Below are positions 22,948-31,025 of a stretch of 38,708 bases of DNA, piece by piece. A model generated the notes under the pieces. The model was given only the letters and a program-made list of their open reading frames with translations. It did no database searches and was not told where the DNA came from. Origin of the DNA: Paludibacteraceae bacterium (GTDB taxonomy: Bacteria > Bacteroidota > Bacteroidia > Bacteroidales > Paludibacteraceae); assembly GCA_905233925.1 (NCBI GenBank), contig CAJOFV010000005.1, forward strand, positions 1 through 38,708, given 5' to 3'. The position numbers and the translations under genes were made by a program. How positions within the stretch are numbered: position 1 is the stretch's first letter; each line of letters starts with the position of its first letter.

Positions 22948-24078
22948 ATGACAATACGGACGGTAAAGAGATATCTTCTCGGTGCAAGTTTATTATGCCT
23001 TGTACCGTTTGTGCAAGTGCGTGGCGAAGGGTCACGCACTTGGGATAAGTTATGGTCTCTGCCCGCCATAGGCGTTCCGATTATCGTTCATTCGCCTGAA
23101 ACAAACTGGGGCTTCGGCGCAGGTGTACAAGGCTATTTCAAATTGCCGGATTCGGAACATACATCTATCGTTTACGGCGATGGCTGCTACACGCTCAACA
23201 AACAGTATTACATCAGCGCAGGCGGCACGTTGTATTTCGGTGGCGACACGCCCTGGTTTCTGCGCTTCAAGGGTTCTTTCCGCGATTATCCCGACACGTA
23301 CTACGGCGTTGGCAACACCGTTACAGAGGAACGCCTGCACGGCGTGCCTTATACCTCGCAACGCGGTGCGGCACATATTGAAGCACAACTCTACCTTCCC
23401 GCCAACTGGTCCATCGGCCCCCTCTTCGACTTCACCCACGAGAAAATAAAAAAATGGGAAAATGAGAAAATGGGAGAATGTGGAAATGAGAAAATCGTAA
23501 ATATTATGTGGTCTCTCGGCGTTGTCACCCAGTACGACACCCGCGACACTCTCTATTATCCGCACAATGGTCTTTTCTTCAAAGCCTCCGCGGCGCATTA
23601 CGAACCGGCACTCGGTTCAACGGCGCGCATGACGCACCTGCAGGCGGATTTGCGGCAGTTCATTTCCTTGCCCAAGAACATCATCTTCGCCTGGCAGTTC
23701 AAAACCGAATGGGCATTATCTGACAATGTAGAATCCATTCCCTTCCAGATGCTCCCCACCCTCGGCGGACAGGACCTCGTGCGCGGCGTACGGCAGAACA
23801 TGTTCCGTGACAATGTGATGATGGCTTTGCAGGCGGAGTTCCGCTTCCCGCTATGGAACTTCCTCCGGCTGCATGCTTTTGCCGGCATAGGCGATGTCTA
23901 TAACACCGACCATTGGCGTTGGGCGACACCCAAGATTGGTTACGGTCTCGGCCTGCGCATCGGCATTAACGACGCCCACATCAACATCCGTCTGGACGTT
24001 GCCCGCAACAACATCTACAAGAACTGGAACACCTGGGATTCCTACGCTTTCTACATCACCGCCACCGAAGCATTCTAA
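22948..24078 (+). CDS. Outer-membrane beta-barrel protein, BamA/TamA-like (surface antigen family)
   Basis: 376 residues with a signal peptide (YLLGASLLCLVPFVQVRG), then a 16-strand-type barrel without POTRA domains. Typical signs are GFGAGVQGYFKL near the start, SLGVVTQYDTRDTLYYPHNG (a classic strand/turn of the family), LPTLGGQDLVRGVRQNMFRDNVM, and an aromatic C-terminal residue (EAF). It probably inserts in the outer membrane; its substrate or partner is unknown. Residues about 167-184 (rich in ENEK) are coded by octamer array 8 and fall between two strands, so they most likely form an extended loop. No terminator is visible after it. Confidence 0.85.
   Translation: MTIRTVKRYLLGASLLCLVPFVQVRGEGSRTWDKLWSLPAIGVPIIVHSPETNWGFGAGVQGYFKLPDSEHTSIVYGDGCYTLNKQYYISAGGTLYFGGDTPWFLRFKGSFRDYPDTYYGVGNTVTEERLHGVPYTSQRGAAHIEAQLYLPANWSIGPLFDFTHEKIKKWENEKMGECGNEKIVNIMWSLGVVTQYDTRDTLYYPHNGLFFKASAAHYEPALGSTARMTHLQADLRQFISLPKNIIFAWQFKTEWALSDNVESIPFQMLPTLGGQDLVRGVRQNMFRDNVMMALQAEFRFPLWNFLRLHAFAGIGDVYNTDHWRWATPKIGYGLGLRIGINDAHINIRLDVARNNIYKNWNTWDSYAFYITATEAF
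23445..23500 (+). repeat. Octamer array 8, inside the outer-membrane barrel gene
   Basis: Seven in-frame units: AATAAAAA, AATGGGAA, AATGAGAA, AATGGGAG, AATGTGGA, AATGAGAA, AATCGTAA. It is the same family as array 2 (AATGAGAA/AATGGGAA). It is the longest array in the window. Confidence 0.9.
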
Positions 24079-24093
24079 AAACCGGATAGGGAA

Positions 24094-24300
24094 TGACATT
24101 TTGTTGTATTTTCGGGCATTTTTGTGACATTTTGATATCGGGGTGACGACACCCGAAAAGCGGCTTCTAGGCGGCTTGATGGCGGCTTCGAAATTTTTCA
24201 GTTTTTCAGTGTCAAAATGTTACAAAAAAGGCGTTTTTGTTTACAGTCTGTTTTTTCTGAAATAGCGTAAATCTCACTTTTTTTGTCATTTAATATGACA
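24094..24300. promoter_or_regulatory. Cluster of TGACATTT motifs before rsgA
   Basis: The 287-nt gap 24079-24365 holds TGACATTTTG twice (24094-24103, 24125-24134), a reverse copy TCAAAATGTT (24212-24221) and the palindrome TGTCAT-TTAAT-ATGACA (24284-24300). The palindrome lies 25 bp before the promoter's -33 box. Arrangement and position suggest binding sites for a regulator; which one is unknown. Confidence 0.35.
24161..24193 (+). repeat. 11-bp tandem repeat in the rsgA upstream region
   Basis: CGGCTTCTAGG, CGGCTTGATGG, CGGCTTCGAAA: period 11, shared CGGCTT core. It has the same period and the CGGC core as the repeat at 16925-16957. Confidence 0.75.
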
Positions 24301-24325
24301 CATTTCACATTAAACATCAAAAAAA

Positions 24326-24357
24326 TTTGCACGGGTCATTTTTTTTTTGTACCTTTG
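24326..24357 (+). promoter_or_regulatory. Promoter of the rsgA-led operon
   Basis: TTTG (24326-24329), 20 nt, TACCTTTG (24350-24357), about 9 nt before the ATG at 24366, so the leader is very short. Confidence 0.75.
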
Positions 24358-24365
24358 CGCGGTTT

Positions 24366-25280
24366 ATGGAGAACGGTTTGGTTATAAAATCAACTGGCAG
24401 CAGTTATCTCGTATATTTCGAGGGCGGAAATACTGCGGAATGTCACGTCAAAGGGAACTTCCGCATACGGGGCATCCGCTCGACAAACCCCGTGGCGGTG
24501 GGCGACCGCGTGACGGTGGAGACACTGCCGGACGGAACAAACTGGATAACTGAAATCGCCGACCGGAAGAACTACATCATCCGCCGCTCAACAAACCTGA
24601 GCAAAGAAAGTCATATCCTTGCCGCCAACTTGGACCGCGTGGCATTGATTGTGACGTTGTATCACCCCACCACCTCGACGACGTTCATTGACCGTTTTCT
24701 GGCAACAGCAGAAGCCTACCGCGTGCCCGCCGTACTGATATTCAACAAGATTGACCTCCTTACGCCGGAGCAGCAAAACGAGTTGGCGGAAATTCGTGCG
24801 TTGTATGAAGGTTTGGGCTACCCGACATACGCCATTTCAGCGCTAAATGACAAAATCGTAAATGATAAAATAGTAAATGGTGTGACGTTATTTGCCGGCA
24901 ATTCGGGCGTAGGCAAATCCACCTTACTCAATGCGCTGTTCGGACGGGAGATGACGCGCACAGGACAAATATCCGACGCCCACGACAAGGGTATGCACAC
25001 CACCACCTTCTCCGAAATGTACCCGCTTGGGGATAATTGGGTTATCGATTCGCCCGGAATAAAAGGCTTTGGGGCTGTGCAGATGGAGAAAGAAGAAATA
25101 TCCCACTATTTCCGGGAGATCTTCCGCATCGGGCGGGACTGCCGTTACGGGAACTGCCTGCATACGGGCGAACCGGATTGCGCCGTTTATGACGCGGTGG
25201 TGGACGGGCGCATTGCAATGTCGCGGTACGAGAGTTATGTCTCCCTTCTCGGCGACTGCACCGAATCCAAATACAGGTAA
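24366..25280 (+). CDS. rsgA: Ribosome small-subunit biogenesis GTPase RsgA
   Basis: Circularly permuted GTPase maturing the 30S subunit. In the 304-residue protein an N-terminal OB domain (about 1-70) is followed by G4 NKID (127-130), G5 region AISA, G1 GNSGVGKS (178-185), G3 DSPG (228-231), and the zinc knuckle Cys259, Cys264, His266, Cys272 (CRYGNCLHTGEPDC). The ATG at 24366 gives the standard N-terminus; an upstream TTG lies in the promoter. Residues 160-171 (LNDKIVNDKIVN) are coded by octamer array 9 and stand where relatives have a SAxxGxGxxxL-type segment. That linker between G5 and G1 appears to have been replaced, with the motifs themselves intact. Confidence 0.95.
   Translation: MENGLVIKSTGSSYLVYFEGGNTAECHVKGNFRIRGIRSTNPVAVGDRVTVETLPDGTNWITEIADRKNYIIRRSTNLSKESHILAANLDRVALIVTLYHPTTSTTFIDRFLATAEAYRVPAVLIFNKIDLLTPEQQNELAEIRALYEGLGYPTYAISALNDKIVNDKIVNGVTLFAGNSGVGKSTLLNALFGREMTRTGQISDAHDKGMHTTTFSEMYPLGDNWVIDSPGIKGFGAVQMEKEEISHYFREIFRIGRDCRYGNCLHTGEPDCAVYDAVVDGRIAMSRYESYVSLLGDCTESKYR
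24846..24876 (+). repeat. Octamer array 9, inside rsgA
   Basis: AATGACAA, AATCGTAA, AATGATAA, AATAGTAA, with one 7-bp step, giving an overall 15-bp period that encodes NDKIV twice. In frame. Confidence 0.8.
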
Positions 25281-25283
25281 AGG

Positions 25284-25323
25284 GTGTGTGAATGAGCGAA
25301 TGAGCGAATGAGTGAATGAGTGA
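25284..25323 (+). repeat. Octamer array 10, rsgA-lipid kinase gap
   Basis: Units GTGTGTGA, ATGAGCGA, ATGAGCGA, ATGAGTGA, ATGAGTGA, starting 3 nt after the rsgA stop and ending 13 nt before the next ATG. Each unit holds an ATGA start-stop overlap. Confidence 0.93.
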
Positions 25324-25336
25324 AAATATGTAAGTT

Positions 25337-26224
25337 ATGAAAAATATCGCGTTTATTATCAATCCTATTTCCGGTACGCAACAGAATGTAAAACGGAAAT
25401 TGCCCAAACTGATTGAAAAGGAGTTGGACCACAAGCAATGGCTGCAAAACATTGTGTTTACCGAATATGCCGGTCATGCGACCGAGCTGGCACGTCAGTT
25501 CGCCACGATGGGCTTTGACGCCGTAGTGGCAGTCGGCGGCGACGGCACAGTGAACGAGGTCGCACAAGGTCTGCGCGACACCCAGACAGCATTAGGTATT
25601 CTGCCGATGGGTAGCGGAAACGGCTTCGCACGTCACCTGCACATCCCGATGCAGCCGGTGAAAGCCATCCAGATGCTCAATCACTCGGAGTCCATTTACT
25701 GCGATTACGGTCTCGCCAACGACCGGATGTTTGTCACCACCTGCGGCACAGGCTTTGACGCGCTCATTGCTTATCAGTTTGCAAAAGCCGGCAAGCGTGG
25801 TCTGAAGACCTACGTGGAACATGTGGTAAAAGACCTGCTTACATACAAGTCGCAGACATATCATATTGTCGGAGACGGCTTGGACATCACGCACAAAGCG
25901 TTCCTGATTACATTTGCCAACGCTTCGCAATGGGGCAATGACGCTTATATCGCGCCGAAAGCAAGTATACAGGACGGAAAAATGGACATCTGCATGATGA
26001 GTTCTTCTGCCCTTCTCGGCGCACCCGGACTGGCATTGCGGCTGTTCACTAAGAACATCGACAACAGTCTGTTCATGGACACCGCCAAGGCACAGGACAT
26101 CACGCTCTACCGCGAAGAAGAGACTCCGTTCCACATTGATGGCGACCCCGTGAAAATGGCGAAAGACATACATATCCGGATTGTGGAAGACGGATTGAAA
26201 GTTCTGGCAGAAAAAAGATTTTGA
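25337..26224 (+). CDS. Diacylglycerol kinase-family lipid kinase (YegS/BmrU type)
   Basis: 295 residues: [14 protein letters not shown] at the N-terminus, nucleotide motif GGDGTVNE (67-74), [13 protein letters not shown], and a C-terminal domain with [11 protein letters not shown] and HIDGDPV. It is the standard YegS/BmrU form, closer to consensus than the paralogue at 8490. It phosphorylates a lipid alcohol at the membrane; the substrate is unknown. It lies between octamer arrays 10 and 11 in the rsgA transcript. Confidence 0.9.
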   Translation: MKNIAFIINPISGTQQNVKRKLPKLIEKELDHKQWLQNIVFTEYAGHATELARQFATMGFDAVVAVGGDGTVNEVAQGLRDTQTALGILPMGSGNGFARHLHIPMQPVKAIQMLNHSESIYCDYGLANDRMFVTTCGTGFDALIAYQFAKAGKRGLKTYVEHVVKDLLTYKSQTYHIVGDGLDITHKAFLITFANASQWGNDAYIAPKASIQDGKMDICMMSSSALLGAPGLALRLFTKNIDNSLFMDTAKAQDITLYREEETPFHIDGDPVKMAKDIHIRIVEDGLKVLAEKRF

Positions 26225-26263
26225 CATTTTCTCATTTACTCATTTTCACATTTTAACATTTAT
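26224..26263 (+). repeat. Octamer array 11, lipid kinase-dut gap
   Basis: ACATTTTC, TCATTTAC, TCATTTTC, ACATTTTA, ACATTTAT. It starts on the last base of the kinase stop codon (TGA 26222-26224), and the dut ATG (26262) begins inside the last unit. It reads as the reverse complement of the AATGAGAA/GAAAATGA family. Confidence 0.92.
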
Positions 26264-26696
26264 GACAGTGAAGTTTATCAATAAGAGCAATAACCCGCTG
26301 CCGAAGTACGAAAGCACACAGGCAGCCGGAATGGATATACGGTGCAATATTGCCGAAGCGGTAACGCTTCAACCCCTGGAACGTAAACTCATTCCGACGG
26401 GGCTGTTCATGCAGTTGCCGGAGGGCTACGAGGCGCAGATTCGTCCGCGTAGCGGCTTGGCGCTCAAGCGCGGTTTGACCGTGCTCAACACGCCCGGTAC
26501 GATTGATTCGGACTATCGCGGTGAAGTAGGCGTTATCCTCATTAACCTTTCCAACGAACCGCAAACCATCGAACCCGCAGAGCGTATCTGCCAGATGGTC
26601 ATTGCCCGCCACGAACAACCGGAAATCGTGCAAGTCGAAGAACTGGATGAGACCGAACGCGGTGCCGGCGGATTCGGACATAGCGGCGTGAAATAG
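26262..26696 (+). CDS. dut: dUTP diphosphatase
   Basis: Hydrolyses dUTP to dUMP, keeping uracil out of DNA. The 144-residue trimeric dUTPase has all five motifs: [19 protein letters not shown], the [17 protein letters not shown] segment, RICQMVIA and the C-terminal [10 protein letters not shown]. The stop TAG shares its last base with the GTG start of the following TPR gene. Confidence 0.97.
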   Translation: MTVKFINKSNNPLPKYESTQAAGMDIRCNIAEAVTLQPLERKLIPTGLFMQLPEGYEAQIRPRSGLALKRGLTVLNTPGTIDSDYRGEVGVILINLSNEPQTIEPAERICQMVIARHEQPEIVQVEELDETERGAGGFGHSGVK

Positions 26697-27829
26697 TGAA
26701 ACTCAAAAGCGTCATATTATTCCTTGCGCTGCTACTGCCGTTAGCGGGCGCATTTGCCAAGAAGAAAAAGGCTACCCCAACTGTTCCGGAAGAGCAGATG
26801 GAGCAGTTCAAATACTATTTCTACGCCTCTCGTGCCGCATTGGACCAGGAAGAATATGACCGCGCATTAGTGCTTCTGGACTTCTGCGAGAAACTGAACC
26901 CGTACGACGGGCTGACTAAGTCAAATCTCGGACGGCTGTATGCAGCATTAGGCCGTGAAAAAGATGCCGAACAGGCTCTGGAAGAGGCGTTCACGCTCGC
27001 ACCTAAAGATTGTTGGGAGCCGTTTGCGGATTTTCTGCTCCACAAAGGAGATAATGCAAGTACACTCCGTGCACAAATTGTAGTAGAAAATGCCCACAAA
27101 AACAATCCCAAAGATGTGGACATTGCTGATTATCTGCTTCCCATTTATGTGCAACGTCGCCGGTGGAACGACGCTGTTGCCTTAATGGACGAGATTGACG
27201 CACTGCGCGGCTACAACGCCAACAGTGCACTAAACCGTTACCGCGTCTATTACCAAATGGGAAACCGCAAACGTGCCTATGAAGAAATAGACCGCTACCT
27301 CAAACAAGACCCGACATCGTTGTATTTCCTGATGCTTAAGGCCAATATATATGCCATGCAGGAAAACCTCACGGAAGTGTTCGCCGTCGCCGAACGGATT
27401 GCCAAGACCGTTCCTTTGGACGAGGAAGACTACCAACTCATCAAACAAGACCGCTACTGCGCCTATTACATCAGCCTCATCAAATCGGAAGAAGCCGATT
27501 CGCTGGTGCAGGCCGGCAATATTAACAAAGCGTTTGAGACATACGAGATTGCCCTTTATCTTCTCCCGCAGAATCTGTATGCAATGAATAACTACGCATA
27601 CAACATTTCCGTTCACGGCGGTGATATCAAGTATGCCGAACGCATGAGCGCAGAGACCATCAAAGCCGAGCCGGATAATGCGGTTTACCTAGACACCTAC
27701 GGATGGATTCTGCATTTGCAGGGACAAGACGCCCTCGCGGGATTCTACCTCCGCAAAGCCCTTGAAAATGTCAACGACGAACCCAACCGGAAAGTAATAA
27801 AAGAACATCTACAAGCCCTTGAGAAATAA
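26696..27829 (+). CDS. Tetratricopeptide-repeat protein, exported
   Basis: 377 residues from a GTG overlapping the dut stop (TAGTG). A signal peptide (SVILFLALLLPLAGAFA) precedes a Lys-rich mature N-terminus. It is followed by helical repeats of TPR type (for example YDRALVLLDFCEKLNPYDGL, then LGRLYAALGREKDAEQALEE, then NAVYLDTYGWILHLQG near the end), about eight in all. It is likely a periplasmic scaffold. In Bacteroidetes, genes of this sort often precede DUF4292 and EnvC-like genes, and the same order occurs here, which suggests a shared envelope role. The gene overlaps the next by 11 nt. Confidence 0.85.
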   Translation: MKLKSVILFLALLLPLAGAFAKKKKATPTVPEEQMEQFKYYFYASRAALDQEEYDRALVLLDFCEKLNPYDGLTKSNLGRLYAALGREKDAEQALEEAFTLAPKDCWEPFADFLLHKGDNASTLRAQIVVENAHKNNPKDVDIADYLLPIYVQRRRWNDAVALMDEIDALRGYNANSALNRYRVYYQMGNRKRAYEEIDRYLKQDPTSLYFLMLKANIYAMQENLTEVFAVAERIAKTVPLDEEDYQLIKQDRYCAYYISLIKSEEADSLVQAGNINKAFETYEIALYLLPQNLYAMNNYAYNISVHGGDIKYAERMSAETIKAEPDNAVYLDTYGWILHLQGQDALAGFYLRKALENVNDEPNRKVIKEHLQALEK

Positions 27830-28385
27830 AAAACACATATTGTTTCTGTTCACAGTGCTGTTGCTGTGCAGTTGTGCCGCAAAGAAACAGGCGGTAAAAC
27901 CGGCAGAGCCGCAGCCGGAAGAAACGGCTGCCATGCAGTGGCATACGGCACAAGTGACCAATACTGTGCTGACACTGGACGTAGATGCCCAGCGGTATAA
28001 TGTGCAATGCCTAATGCAGGCGGTGCGCGATTCGATGATTGTCATTTCCATTATGCCTGTGATGAACATGGAACTGTTGCGTCTCGAAATAACACCGGAC
28101 ACGGCGTTTGTCATCGACAAAGTCAACCGCCGCTATACGAAACTGCCGCTGAATGCCGCACGGGAGGAGGTTGTTCCGCCAATGACGTGGAGCGCTTTGC
28201 AGGACTTTGCGACAGGACAGACAACCGGCAAACAGACCTCGTTAGGTTACAGTTTCCGCGAACATACGGTGCGCCTGATTGCCACCTACGGGAATATTGC
28301 TTATGACGTACCCGTGAACGTCAGACACATCCGTCTTGACCGCTATCAGTATATGGATATTAACCAACTCCTGCTCTTGCAATGA
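27819..28385 (+). CDS. DUF4292 lipoprotein
   Basis: 188 residues. The lipoprotein signal (ILFLFTVLLLCSC) predicts a lipidated Cys. The mature part has the DUF4292 pattern: an all-beta, LolA/LppM-like sheet with IVISIMPVMNMELLRLEITP and VFVIDKVNRRYTKLPL-type strands (here AFVIDKVNRRYTKLPL). The family is suspected of lipid or lipoprotein handling but is uncharacterised. The start is uncertain: TTG at 27819 overlaps the TPR gene by 11 nt and gives a good signal peptide. The stop overlaps the next start (ATGA). Confidence 0.82.
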   Translation: MRNKKHILFLFTVLLLCSCAAKKQAVKPAEPQPEETAAMQWHTAQVTNTVLTLDVDAQRYNVQCLMQAVRDSMIVISIMPVMNMELLRLEITPDTAFVIDKVNRRYTKLPLNAAREEVVPPMTWSALQDFATGQTTGKQTSLGYSFREHTVRLIATYGNIAYDVPVNVRHIRLDRYQYMDINQLLLLQ

Positions 28386-29554
28386 AACGGCTGCTGACAT
28401 ATTGCCTCATAACGCTCTGTGCCATAAACCTTTGCGCGCAGAGCGTCAAAACGTTGCAAAAGCAGCAACGCGAACTGAAGCAGCAAATCGAGCAAACCAA
28501 TAAAATGCTCCAACAGACCAAGAAAAGCGAATCGGCAACGGTCAACAAACTGCAGTTGCTCAACCAGAACATCTCCAACCAAAAGAAACTGATTTCGAAC
28601 CTCGACAAAGAGATTACCACCCTGAACACCGAGATGGAAGGTCTGAACCGCCGCCGTGATACGCTGGAGCGCGATTTGGCGGCGCTGAAAGCCGACTACG
28701 CCAAAATGGTGCGTGAGAGCCATTATGCCCAATTACAGCAGTCGCCCCTGCTTTTCCTCCTCTCCTCCGACAGTTTTCAGCAGTTAGTGCGCCGAATCCG
28801 TTATATGCAGCAGTTTGCGCAATACCGCCGGCAGCAAGCGGCACGCATTGAGGGCGTCAAACTGGAAATTGAGCAACAGGATAAACAACTGCGTGAGCAC
28901 AAACAGGACAAACAGCAAGCACTCAAAAAGCAAAAGCGCGAACAGGAATCCCTGGCACGCGACGAACGCAAACAGCAGCAGATGCTCAAAGACCTGAAAA
29001 AGAAAGAAAAAGACCTCCTTGCACAACTCAAGAAGCAGCAAAAGAAAGCCGACGAGCTGAACAAAAAGATTACTTCTTTGATTGAGAAACAGGCACAGGC
29101 GCAATCCAAAACAACACTTACCAAAGAGCAGCAACTCGTTGCAGGCGGCTTCGAGCAGAACAAAGGCAAACTGCCGTGGCCCATTGAAAAAGGCTTTATC
29201 TCCGGCACTTTCGGCAAGCACCAACACCCTGTGTACAAGGACGTTACGGTGGACAACAAAGGTATTTATCTCCAAACCACAGCCGGAGCAACCGCGCGTG
29301 CCGTGTTTGAAGGCGAAGTGACCTCCTGCTTCCTCATGAGCGGTTCATACGCCGTTATTGTCGCACACGGAAACTACCGCTCCGTTTATGCCGGACTCAG
29401 CCGCCTCAATGTCAAACAAGGCGACAAACTGACCGCCAAACAAAAGATCGGAACTATTTATTCCGACCCCGAACAAGATAACAAAACCGAACTGTTTTTC
29501 CAGATTTGGAAGGACAAAACCATACTTAATCCGAGCAACTGGCTCGCAAACTGA
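28382..29554 (+). CDS. EnvC-like murein hydrolase activator (coiled coil plus degenerate LytM)
   Basis: 390 residues: signal peptide (ends CAINLCAQS), a very long coiled coil (about 20-240, Gln/Lys/Glu-rich), and a C-terminal M23/LytM domain (about 260-390). The LytM domain keeps the fold (SGTFGKHQHPVYKDV, then VDNKGIYLQT, then VIVAHGNYRSVYAGLSRL, then TELFFQIWK). The zinc ligands of active M23 enzymes are changed: the HxH-type motif is Gly/Tyr-rich, and the HLHFE-like strand is ELFFQ. This is how EnvC-type activators look; they stimulate periplasmic amidases at division and do not cleave peptidoglycan themselves. Confidence 0.9.
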   Translation: MKRLLTYCLITLCAINLCAQSVKTLQKQQRELKQQIEQTNKMLQQTKKSESATVNKLQLLNQNISNQKKLISNLDKEITTLNTEMEGLNRRRDTLERDLAALKADYAKMVRESHYAQLQQSPLLFLLSSDSFQQLVRRIRYMQQFAQYRRQQAARIEGVKLEIEQQDKQLREHKQDKQQALKKQKREQESLARDERKQQQMLKDLKKKEKDLLAQLKKQQKKADELNKKITSLIEKQAQAQSKTTLTKEQQLVAGGFEQNKGKLPWPIEKGFISGTFGKHQHPVYKDVTVDNKGIYLQTTAGATARAVFEGEVTSCFLMSGSYAVIVAHGNYRSVYAGLSRLNVKQGDKLTAKQKIGTIYSDPEQDNKTELFFQIWKDKTILNPSNWLAN

Positions 29555-29559
29555 CGATT

Positions 29560-30033
29560 ATGAACTACAAAACATTATTATCCCTATTCCTTGTGCTTTG
29601 CTCTATAGTTTTGAGCAGTTGCAAAAAAGATGATTGGATGGACTGGAAAGCCCAGAACCAATTATGGCTGCAGCAGAATGAAACCAAGCCCGACGTACAG
29701 ACAACCGAGACCGGTTTGCAGTATAAAATCATTGCCGACCCTAACCCGACGGACGCCCGTCCGAACGCCAGCAGCGTCGTTTATTGCGACTACCGCGGCA
29801 CACTCATCAACGGCGTTCAGTTTGATGGTGGAACATCCACTTTGCTCGTCAGCAATGTCGTCGAAGGCTTTGCCGAGGGGCTGAAAAAAATCCACTGCCA
29901 CGGCGACATTGAGATATACATTCCCTATGAACTGGGCTACAAAGACGAGGCACAGGGGACTGAAGGAACCGCCTCCTATATTCCGCCCTACTCCACATTG
30001 ATTTTCACGATTCACCTTCGTTCCGTGCAATAA
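29560..30033 (+). CDS. FKBP-type peptidyl-prolyl isomerase lipoprotein
   Basis: 157 residues with a lipoprotein signal (LVLCSIVLSSC). The FKBP domain covers about 45-157: GLQYKIIADP, VVYCDYRGTLINGVQFDGG, GFAEGLKKIHCHGDIEIYIP, then IPPYSTLIFTIHL. It folds or chaperones exported proteins at the envelope. It is one base upstream of the next gene, in the same transcript as the EnvC-like gene. Confidence 0.92.
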   Translation: MNYKTLLSLFLVLCSIVLSSCKKDDWMDWKAQNQLWLQQNETKPDVQTTETGLQYKIIADPNPTDARPNASSVVYCDYRGTLINGVQFDGGTSTLLVSNVVEGFAEGLKKIHCHGDIEIYIPYELGYKDEAQGTEGTASYIPPYSTLIFTIHLRSVQ

Positions 30034-30034
30034 A

Positions 30035-30523
30035 ATGGTTCAAAGTAGTTTCAGATGGTTCCAAATTGTTCTCTTGGCAGTGCTTCTCACCGCCTGTAAG
30101 GACACTACGTTCAAAAGTTCCGTCCCTACCCGTCCGGTGCAACTGACAATAAACACTTCCGCCGGAATGTATGTCCATTTCGTACGGGAGAACATCGGCG
30201 CTTATGTAATTGTGGATCCTGCAGGCTACCACTTCAACGGACAAACTCTTCCGCTCACAGGCACAGATTATTACGGCTTTGCAGGCGTAGTCATTTATGT
30301 GGACAACGACCAGCACTACAGCGCATTTGACCTCTGCTGCCCCAAATGCATTAACCAGGTACAACATTGCACCATTGACGGCTATTACGCCGTCTGCCCG
30401 ATTTGCGGCGAGCACTACGACCTGAGCTTCGGTTACGGCACGCCCTCCAAAGGCATCAGCAAGGAGGCGCTGCGCAAATATGTTACCTCCTACTCCCCGC
30501 CACGGCTGAATATTCACGACTGA
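30035..30523 (+). CDS. Lipoprotein with an all-cysteine Rieske-like domain
   Basis: 162 residues with lipoprotein signal (IVLLAVLLTAC). The C-terminal half resembles a Rieske [2Fe-2S] domain in order and spacing: YSAFDLCCPKC (Cys101, 102, 105), 15 residues, then CPICGEHYDLSFGYGTPSKG (Cys121, 124). Classical Rieske proteins have CxH and CxxH. Here the His positions are Cys, giving two CPxC knuckles as in rubredoxin or zinc ribbons. It could bind a [2Fe-2S] cluster with four Cys, iron or zinc. Partner and role are unknown. One-base gaps on both sides mark tight co-translation with FKBP and rimM. Confidence 0.7.
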   Translation: MVQSSFRWFQIVLLAVLLTACKDTTFKSSVPTRPVQLTINTSAGMYVHFVRENIGAYVIVDPAGYHFNGQTLPLTGTDYYGFAGVVIYVDNDQHYSAFDLCCPKCINQVQHCTIDGYYAVCPICGEHYDLSFGYGTPSKGISKEALRKYVTSYSPPRLNIHD

Positions 30524-30524
30524 C

Positions 30525-31025
30525 ATGATTTCCCCTGACGACATCATATCCATCGGCACTATTCGTCGCACGCATGGCAAAAGCGGCGAACTCCAATGCC
30601 ACACCACTAACGACTTGTGGGAAAACGCAGACGCGGAGTTTGTGCTGCTCAATATCAACGCTATTCCTGTTCCATTCCGCGTACTGGACTGGCGCACAAA
30701 AGGCGCTGAAGATTTGATTCTGCAACTCAAAGGTATTGACTCCGAACTGGCCGCTGCGCGGTTGGTTGGCTGTGAGGCGTTCATGCTGCGCAGTGATGTC
30801 AGCCATGAAGACGGCGAAACGCTGATGACCTGGCGAGACCTTGTCGGACGGCGGCTCAATGACATCGAACAGGGCGAGTTGGGCATTATACGCTCTGTCG
30901 ATGAATCAACGGCCAACACGCTTGTCGAACTTGACAACGGAAAACTTCTGCCGCTGCACGAGGATTTCATTATTGATATCTCCGAATACACTCTAACCGT
31001 CAACCTCCCGTTCCTCCTCCAATGA
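30525..31025 (+). CDS. rimM: 16S rRNA processing protein RimM
   Basis: Binds the 30S head (S19) and helps 16S processing. The 166-residue protein has an N-terminal RimM domain (SIGTIRRTHGKSGELQC) and a C-terminal PRC barrel (LVGRRLNDIEQGELGII, then LLPLHEDFIIDIS). The stop overlaps the methyltransferase start (ATGA). Confidence 0.93.
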   Translation: MISPDDIISIGTIRRTHGKSGELQCHTTNDLWENADAEFVLLNINAIPVPFRVLDWRTKGAEDLILQLKGIDSELAAARLVGCEAFMLRSDVSHEDGETLMTWRDLVGRRLNDIEQGELGIIRSVDESTANTLVELDNGKLLPLHEDFIIDISEYTLTVNLPFLLQ

